From Trogon surrucura (lineage: Eukaryota > Chordata > Aves > Trogoniformes > Trogonidae), in contig CM036617.1 in NCBI GenBank assembly GCA_020746105.1, positions 141,325,845 through 141,389,844 on the forward strand: a stretch of 64,000 bases of DNA, in the 5' to 3' direction. The position numbers were made by a program, and so were the translations under genes. This document shows, one piece after another, positions 57,415 through 64,000 of the stretch (position 1 is its first letter; the number at the start of each line of letters is the position of its first letter). A model generated the notes under the pieces. It saw nothing but the letters and a program-made list of their open reading frames with translations. It did not search any database and was not told the origin of the DNA.

Positions 57415-60400
57415 CACCTTCTTTGTCTGAACATGTCCAAAATGATTGCCTAATTGATCTCATCATGTGGGACGCTCTGTCTGTCTTTCTGTCTGCTTCT
57501 CTTGTGCGTTCTTTCCTCCACATTGTTAATCAAAAAGTAAGAAAAAAAAAACAACAACAAACTAAAAGTTACGTTTAGCTCAAAAAGAGCTAAAACAAAG
57601 TCGTTAGCCAATGAGTTTGGACCATCCTTTAGTCAAAACCAGTTGCTAGAGTGTCACCAGCATGGATGTGAAACATGTTGTTGCTAGTATTTCTTCCCAA
57701 TCTGTGCTATAACTTGTGCATAGATGATGCTAAGCGCTTCTTTGAAAGAGACAGCTGTTAATGCTACTACTGAATTTCCACTAATTATAAAATGAAAGGA
57801 CTGGCTCTCTTTTCCTTCTCAAAGCTCAATAGTCTAGTTTCACTGATTAAAGAACCAACAACAAAAAAAATCCCCCCAAACACAAAAAGCTCAGGGAAGG
57901 AGATGTCAGTTAGCGACAGTGCTGAAAAGCATGCTGATGCGCTTTTTTTGTTGCTTGTGGTTTTGTTGGTACTGATGATTTGCTAATGAAAGCCAAAGCT
58001 CTTTCAAATTTAGTCCCTCGACACTGGAACTGGAAATGAAGAGCTCAAGTTTAAAAACATTCTTGCTAAAGGGAGGAGAAGATTGCAGAAGGCGGTAAGA
58101 ATAAGGTGCTGAGGCAAAACTGGAGGTCACTGAATACTGCTATTCATAGCACTCAGGAGCGCAGGGGACTTGGGCCAATCCTCACGTTCTTGCTGAGAGA
58201 AGACACCTATTATCTTCAAGAGAAATTTAACCTGAACTATGGGCAGAATATTACTGAGACAGAAACTGAAATCGCTTCACAGTTCAATATGTAAAAAGCA
58301 TATTAAAAACATATTATTGGATAAATGTAGTAACTACTGAAAGAAATATTTTTTAAAATCCTCTCCGGTCTTGGTTTGTTTTTTTTAATAACAGCCCTTT
58401 TCCCTGCGAATGCAGTCCTTAAAAAATACGAACATCAGTTGCATAGCATGGTTTTGTTTGTTTATTTGTAATCAGTGTCTGTAGTCTGTGTAAAACTGGG
58501 GAGAGGGCATAGTCTGTGTCAGTTTATCTACAATGTGTCACACTGGGGGTAAATACCAGCTGGTACATGAAAAAGGTCCAGGCAAATGCAAGCCAACAGA
58601 AGTAAGCATGGACAGCTTGAGGAGCAGAGTCTGAGAAAATAAGGGGAGTTTGCAGCAGCCACAGCTCTCAACTTTCCTGGTGGCATTTGTTGGATAGAAT
58701 ACGGTTAGTTGGTCTCTCGAGAAGAGATCTCGATGACTGTCAGAAACCAGTTCCTCTCTGCCTTTACCATAAACTAGAAAGAATGCTTTCACAGACCTTT
58801 GATCTTGCCAACTCTTATTCCTGCCTCACTTTATTCATGCGAGCAGTCCTGTTGAGCTGGCGGGTCCAATTAACCACGAGTGAGCGTCATTAGAGTCTTT
58901 GCAATTACCTATGACCTTAGCATATGAGGATTTCAAGGTAGCAATTTGCAGGGTTTACAAGGCTTTTTGACAGAGAATATTTTCTTTGTGTTTCATTAAG
59001 ATGAACATTTAGGCAACAAGCATCTTGAGGACAACTTAAAGTACTAAGAAGTCCAGGGTGGAGCGTATATAATAGCCTGAGACCATTAGGTGGGACAGAA
59101 GAGGATGCTCTAAACCTGAGTGAAAACAACAGTTGTGGTCAACACTTCATTTAGAGTGGCCTGTTTACAGAATGTCATGCTGATAGGAAGCCATGCTACT
59201 GCAGCTATGGGTCCAAAATGCCTGTCACAAGCTCTGGGGAAATTCCTGAGCTGTATTTAATTAAAGCATGATAAATGGTGCATTTGAACAAGTAAGTCTC
59301 TTTCCCCCTTTCTCTCTCCCCTCTTAACTTCTGGCCAAAGCCTGAGACCACTTTATATCTCTTCTGTTCTGCAAGAGTGATATGAAGAAGAGCTAGAAAG
59401 ACTTCTGACATTTTAATTTGAATGTCTTATGTTTTAGCTAAGAGAGAAATAAAATTTGTAGCTACACTGGATTTAGTTTTATTTTTATTTAATAAAAATC
59501 TCCTGTCGGAACCTACTCGTGTTTTGTCCAACCACGGTACTGCTGAACATAGTTCATCTTATAAAGGCTGAGTTGTGAGGCAGCACTTCACGAAGTTTTC
59601 TGGAGAGATCTGTTCCCTCTAGGAATCTGATAACATGCAGCACAGTGGCAATAGGGAAAATACTGGCAGAGGAGCAGAGGAACTGCTTCCTCCTGAGACT
59701 GAAGCAAAGAAGTAGCTCTCACATCCACTGCATGCACCTGCACCTACCTGACCTGAATGAACAAGTCTCCCAAATGACACGTGCCTATATCTGGAATATG
59801 GCATGTTCAGAGTGCTCCACAAACAGAACTGTGTTTATTTGACATTACAGTTGTTAAATAAACATTTAGAATAGCCTTTTCTGACTCACTTGATAAAATA
59901 CATCTTTCTGAACAAAAGGTTGAGGCCTGACAAATTGGCTTTTAGCGTTCGTTTGAAGAAATCCAATTTCTCTATTTACTGAGATTCAACTCGTTTTGAA
60001 ACATGGAGATAATGTGTCAGTGTGTTACTCAGACCACTAAGTCAGAAGTGTACTGGCACAACTGCCATGTCACTTGTGCACAAAAATACTGAGCTCTTCA
60101 AACATACCTGCCTGACTTCTGCTCTTGTTTCGTAGCTGCCAGATTAGACAAGTTTAAACTTTTCTTCTCTACTGTACCCTCACCTCCCAGTCATTATCCT
60201 TCTTTTTCTTAGCTCTTCCTGCAGCAATCTACCAAAAGATGCAGGTCAAGGTCAAGCCCTCAAAGGGTGCTTCTGACTCACAGAAAATGTAGTTATTCAA
60301 CCAGAGTACCAAGTCAAAAATCTTTAGTTAATCTACCTCCTGATGTTACTGTGTTTTCCACCTTTTGGACTCTTCAGTACAGTATTCTGAGCTAAACTTA

Positions 60401-62834
60401 GGCTGACCCAGTCCAGCAAAGCCTTTCTTGTGTGAATGGTTATTAAACTGAAGTTAGTGAGCATAATCACGTAAGTAAGAACTTTCACCTAAGCCAAATT
60501 ATTTTTTAGTGGTATTTTTTAAGTTCAGTACATTTGGTAGGATTTTGACAAACAAAATCCATTTTAGGAACCTATTTAAACTAAAAAGATTACAAGAGCT
60601 CTTATTTTTTCAACTTAGCTGATATACATATTTTGTATTTGGCACGTACTTAACTTTTGCAGAACATGATTTCCATTATGGTGATAATCAAAAAGAGTTG
60701 AGCTTATTTTTTCAGGATTAGGAGGTACTTTTTAAATTCAGTTAGGACTGGAGAGCAATCAGGCAAGTCAGAAAATCAAAGTATTGAGTTTTTATGTGGT
60801 CTGTTGTCTTTCAGAAGTAAAGCAAGCTGTACACAAGCACATAACAAACACTAGACAGGAAAGCATCGATGGAATTGTCATTCTTCCTCATACACTGGAA
60901 GTAAGAAAGTTTTTGAAGAGGTAGATTTGAATTAGGTAACTCATACTTTTTTTCTGTATTTTGACATTTTATTTCCCCTTTTACTGTATAAAATTCTTTC
61001 TGATTTTGTAGGTCTTTCATGTCGTTTTCCTTTCTTTCCATAACACTGAAGGCTATTCAGTTTAAATATGGGGTCCTAACAGTATGTGGAGCTGAAAGAG
61101 AACATAGTATGTTAGTCATTTTACTAAATTTGAGTATTTTGTCAGCTTTTTCTCTCTCACCCTATATCTTTTGTAGAAAATTGCTGTTTTCCTACATTGG
61201 AATGTTAAAAGACTGCATTTTCTGACTTGGGCAATATCACATATGTGTGTTCAGACCTTTTTGGCCCCTCTTAAAGCTGTTTTCCACTGTCCTGAGAGTG
61301 TAAGTGCTAGGGCAGGGCCTTTAGATCAACCTCACTGCTCAGATACAGACAAGTTGGTACATTAGGGCAGCTTCTTCTCACTCTCTGTTTGTAGTATGTA
61401 AACTTTTCCAATCTCAGAATGGAGGCAAAGGCTATAACTTTTGCAAAATACAGAGTATTAGGAGTCAGACATATGTTTACTGAGACCCGCTTGGGGTAAG
61501 TATTAGCACTGTATGATCTTCTGCTCATCTAACAGAAAACTATGATCCCTGACAGTGTTGATAATTAATTTAATTCTATCACCTATGGCATCACTTGTTA
61601 CATTGCCTTCGAAAATCAGGTGTGAGATTAGTACTATTTTGTAGTCATTTAGAAAGTTACAATCACAAACTAATTCTCAAAATTATTCTTTCTCCACTTC
61701 CCTTACATTTTTCTAATCTAAACATTTCTAAAGAAACTTGGGAAACAAAAGCATTGCTAATGTTATGCGTATTCTGGTTTTGCTACTCCCATGACAATGA
61801 AGCCTAACGTTTGGAAGTAGAAGTTTCCATTTTAGTCCAGTAGAGATTTCAGAGCTATTTCTATATTTGTCATACCAATAACTAGTCTTTATTTTATTGT
61901 CCTAGGTAGTGTACAAACAGAAAAAAAAAGATGATGGCTGCTTTAAATTTTTTACAGTCATTTTTTCCCCCACCCTAATACCTCAGTTTTGCAATTGATA
62001 TGATTCTGATGGCAAATTCACACGTATTCCCTGGTGAACGTGATTTTGCCTGAATCTTCCTCTTACATGTATAGGACAAGAAACTAGGTTTGTCTCACTA
62101 GCTCAATCAATCCTGTGTGGAAGTAGATGGTATGGGCATGGAGACGGTAGGAGTTAATTAAGAAATACAAATTGGAGCACCACCGCAACCGACTGAGCTG
62201 CTGCCAACAGATTCTTTGCAGGTTTTCTATTTAAGGGCAAATGTCCTCTGCTTTGTATCCGAGAGTCTTGGTTCTCAGTTGTGTATCTTGTAAGTTTACT
62301 GCTTGGCATGACCCTAGTCCTGGCAGGCCCTGCTTTTCTTCTGATGAAAACCCTGGGCATACAAGTGGAGAGGGAGCTGCAGAGCACATCAGCAGTGCTC
62401 CTCAGGCTTGGATGACAAGGAAACTAGGGTGTGCAAAACTGACCAGCTACATCTAGGCATGTTGCCTACTTTTTTCAGTCGCAGCGCTGCTGCTTTTTGG
62501 CAGCTAAGACTCTTGGAGGATAACTCTTTTGGTGAGCATCATCAGGATAACTTCGTCCTGAAGTGAAGTCAAGAGAAGGAAGTGCTTACTTTTTGAGTCA
62601 TAGTAAGGAGATCATTTATTTTTCTAAGTAGTTCAGGAATGACAGTTTATCCTCAGGTGCCAACACACAATGTCCTTAGGTATGTATGTAAAAAAGCTTT
62701 GTACAATACCCATAAATAAAACATTTTTAGTTATGGACCTTTCACTGTGTAGCTGGTTCTTCAATACATGATCTCTGGAAGAGCTTTCACTATCTCTTCT
62801 AGGAACTCAGAGCTACTCCTAACAAGGCATGCAT

Positions 62835-62855
62835 ACACACACACACACACACACA
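62835..62855. repeat. AC dinucleotide microsatellite
   Basis: About ten uninterrupted AC units, flanked by ATAC-type variants. It is probably length-polymorphic. Confidence 0.9.
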
Positions 62856-64000
62856 TACATCTCTGCCAGGGAACTATTTCATTTTTTTGCTGCTGGCATA
62901 TGCGGAATTTCTCCCCCAAATTATTTTGGCCCGATGCCCAGGAGTCGACAACAGTCAATGGCTCAGTGGCGTGTTTAAGATCTGCATGAAACAAGTCTTT
63001 ATGCTGTTGGAAAGGAGAAAGTCACAGTTTTTGGGACACATGGCACTTGTTACTAGTGCTCTCTAGAGAAAGAGGCTTAAAAGCATAAGTTTTGCACATT
63101 AAAAAAAAAAGCTAAGCTGGTTATCATTAGTGATTTTTTAATATATTTCTATTTTTCCTTTTACCTCTGAGGGTTTTGGAGGCAGACACACCATATTGTA
63201 GGAAAGCAGAGAGAGAAAATAATAACACTCATTTTCACTGTATATGCAGAAGATATAATGATGTCATGTGTGGTGTTGATGTTCTACTGGCATTAATTTC
63301 TGATGGTTTTACAGTTTAGGGGTCTTGTGGTTAGCAGGATAATAGAGATAAAACAGCTATACCAGAGCATTTCTTTCTATGTAACTCCTGCAGTATATTT
63401 ACAGTGTGCTCACAGAACTTACTGTATAAATTACATCTCTTCCATCTTTAAGCACAGAGCAGTGAAAAAGATTTATTTATAAACTGGATTATAAATATGC
63501 ACAATATTTTTCATGAAGGCAACTTTTTTACCCCCTTAATGGGAAGTAAAGGGATAAAAATTAATAACTGAAATATGGATGACAATCCAGTGTAGATAGT
63601 GATTGTTTTCCTAAATGCCTTAACAAAAAAGTCAATTGTATGTGGAGTTCTATACTAAGGAGGCAGGATTGAGCAAGCTTTTCTTCTATTTGTCTGTGTC
63701 TTGTAGAAGCTTTTCTTGTGTTACACAGCAGAGGATTTTGGCCCATGGAGCTCTTTTTAGAAATGCACTAGAAGCTACCCCAAAGTTTTAAAGGGTAGTA
63801 AAACACTCCAAAGTCTCTGCCTTGAAATTACAATCGTACAGCAGGATGGATGCATGAAAGTGATCAATATGGATGGAACTGCCACTAGAGAAGTAACAAT
63901 CTTGTAATTTTATTACATTTAGCAAACTCTGGCTGTAGTGAAATAGTCCTCTAGTAAAGTAGAGAGGCTATGAAACGAACTTTTAATTAAGGAATATGTG

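Larger units (their letters stand above)
57171..64000. other. Non-coding stretch with a few possible regulatory spots
   Basis: No recognised gene. The segment 57180-57500 is less AT-rich and has several CpGs plus an X-box-like site. A/C-rich low complexity occurs at 57541-57560 and about 57858-57888. An AGGTCA direct repeat is at 60243-60254, and an AC microsatellite at 62835-62855. The rest is AT-rich and unassigned. Confidence 0.6.

Noticed and set aside
58800-58870. Possible ancient amniote repeat around TTATTCATGCGAGCAGTCC
   Set aside because: It resembles a remembered reptile repeat over about 35 bp only; not enough to annotate.
1-64000. CRISPR arrays, bacterial operons, tRNA or rRNA genes
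   Set aside because: No spaced direct-repeat array, no tRNA A/B-box pair with cloverleaf, no rRNA-like sequence, and the DNA is clearly vertebrate.

Overview
The window reads as nuclear DNA from a bird. Several CR1 LINE copies carry the avian-type 3' tail (repeats of the octamer CATAGAAT, seen here in reverse complement), there is a long solo LTR, and the rest is AT-rich, intron-like or intergenic sequence with short homopolymers and few CpGs. No bacterial or plasmid features occur. I found no host protein-coding gene that I can name. The longest open frames belong to mobile elements: a 174-codon reverse-transcriptase piece at 53001-53525, and a 204-codon shadow frame inside the LTR at 3252-3866.

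Layout. 1-2838: unassigned AT-rich DNA. 2843-4030: a solo LTR of about 1.19 kb in + orientation, with a 4-bp target duplication GGCT, a TATA-like box, a poly(A) signal and unusually long inverted ends. 4035-7700: unassigned, with one ancient SINE-like scrap. 7709-7961: a short, dense, isolated CpG island followed by a splice-donor-like site. 9053-9335: an old CR1 broken by a T-tract and a 25-base C run. 9340-17970: unassigned, with an exact match to the CTCF core at 13714. 17977-18305: a weaker CpG cluster with an exon-like open segment and an NRF1-like site. 18305-25950: unassigned, with a CR1 scrap at 22192 and some unexplained segments. 25955-26380: an old CR1. 26380-39020: unassigned, with an ancient SINE and a few exon-like segments. 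39024-39814: a CR1 copy on the - strand. 39815-48665: unassigned. 48668-49868: the only + strand CR1. 52054-52175: an ancient SINE. 52512-54140: a pile-up of three - strand CR1 insertions, two of them apparently landing in the third. 54141-64000: unassigned, with microsatellites and a few possible regulatory motifs.

How the parts relate. The CR1 copies span a wide age range, from barely recognisable (9053, 25955) to fairly fresh (52512). All but one lie on the - strand. All are cut short at the 5' end, as is usual for LINEs, and every reverse-transcriptase frame is broken. The most plausible non-transposon function lies in the isolated CpG island at 7.7-8.0 kb, the CpG cluster near 18 kb, the CTCF-type site, and the LTR's own promoter and poly(A) signals. 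The window may lie in a gene-poor interval or inside a large intron. Exon-like calls are weak and are given as hypotheses. Similarity statements rest on remembered features of these families, not on a search.
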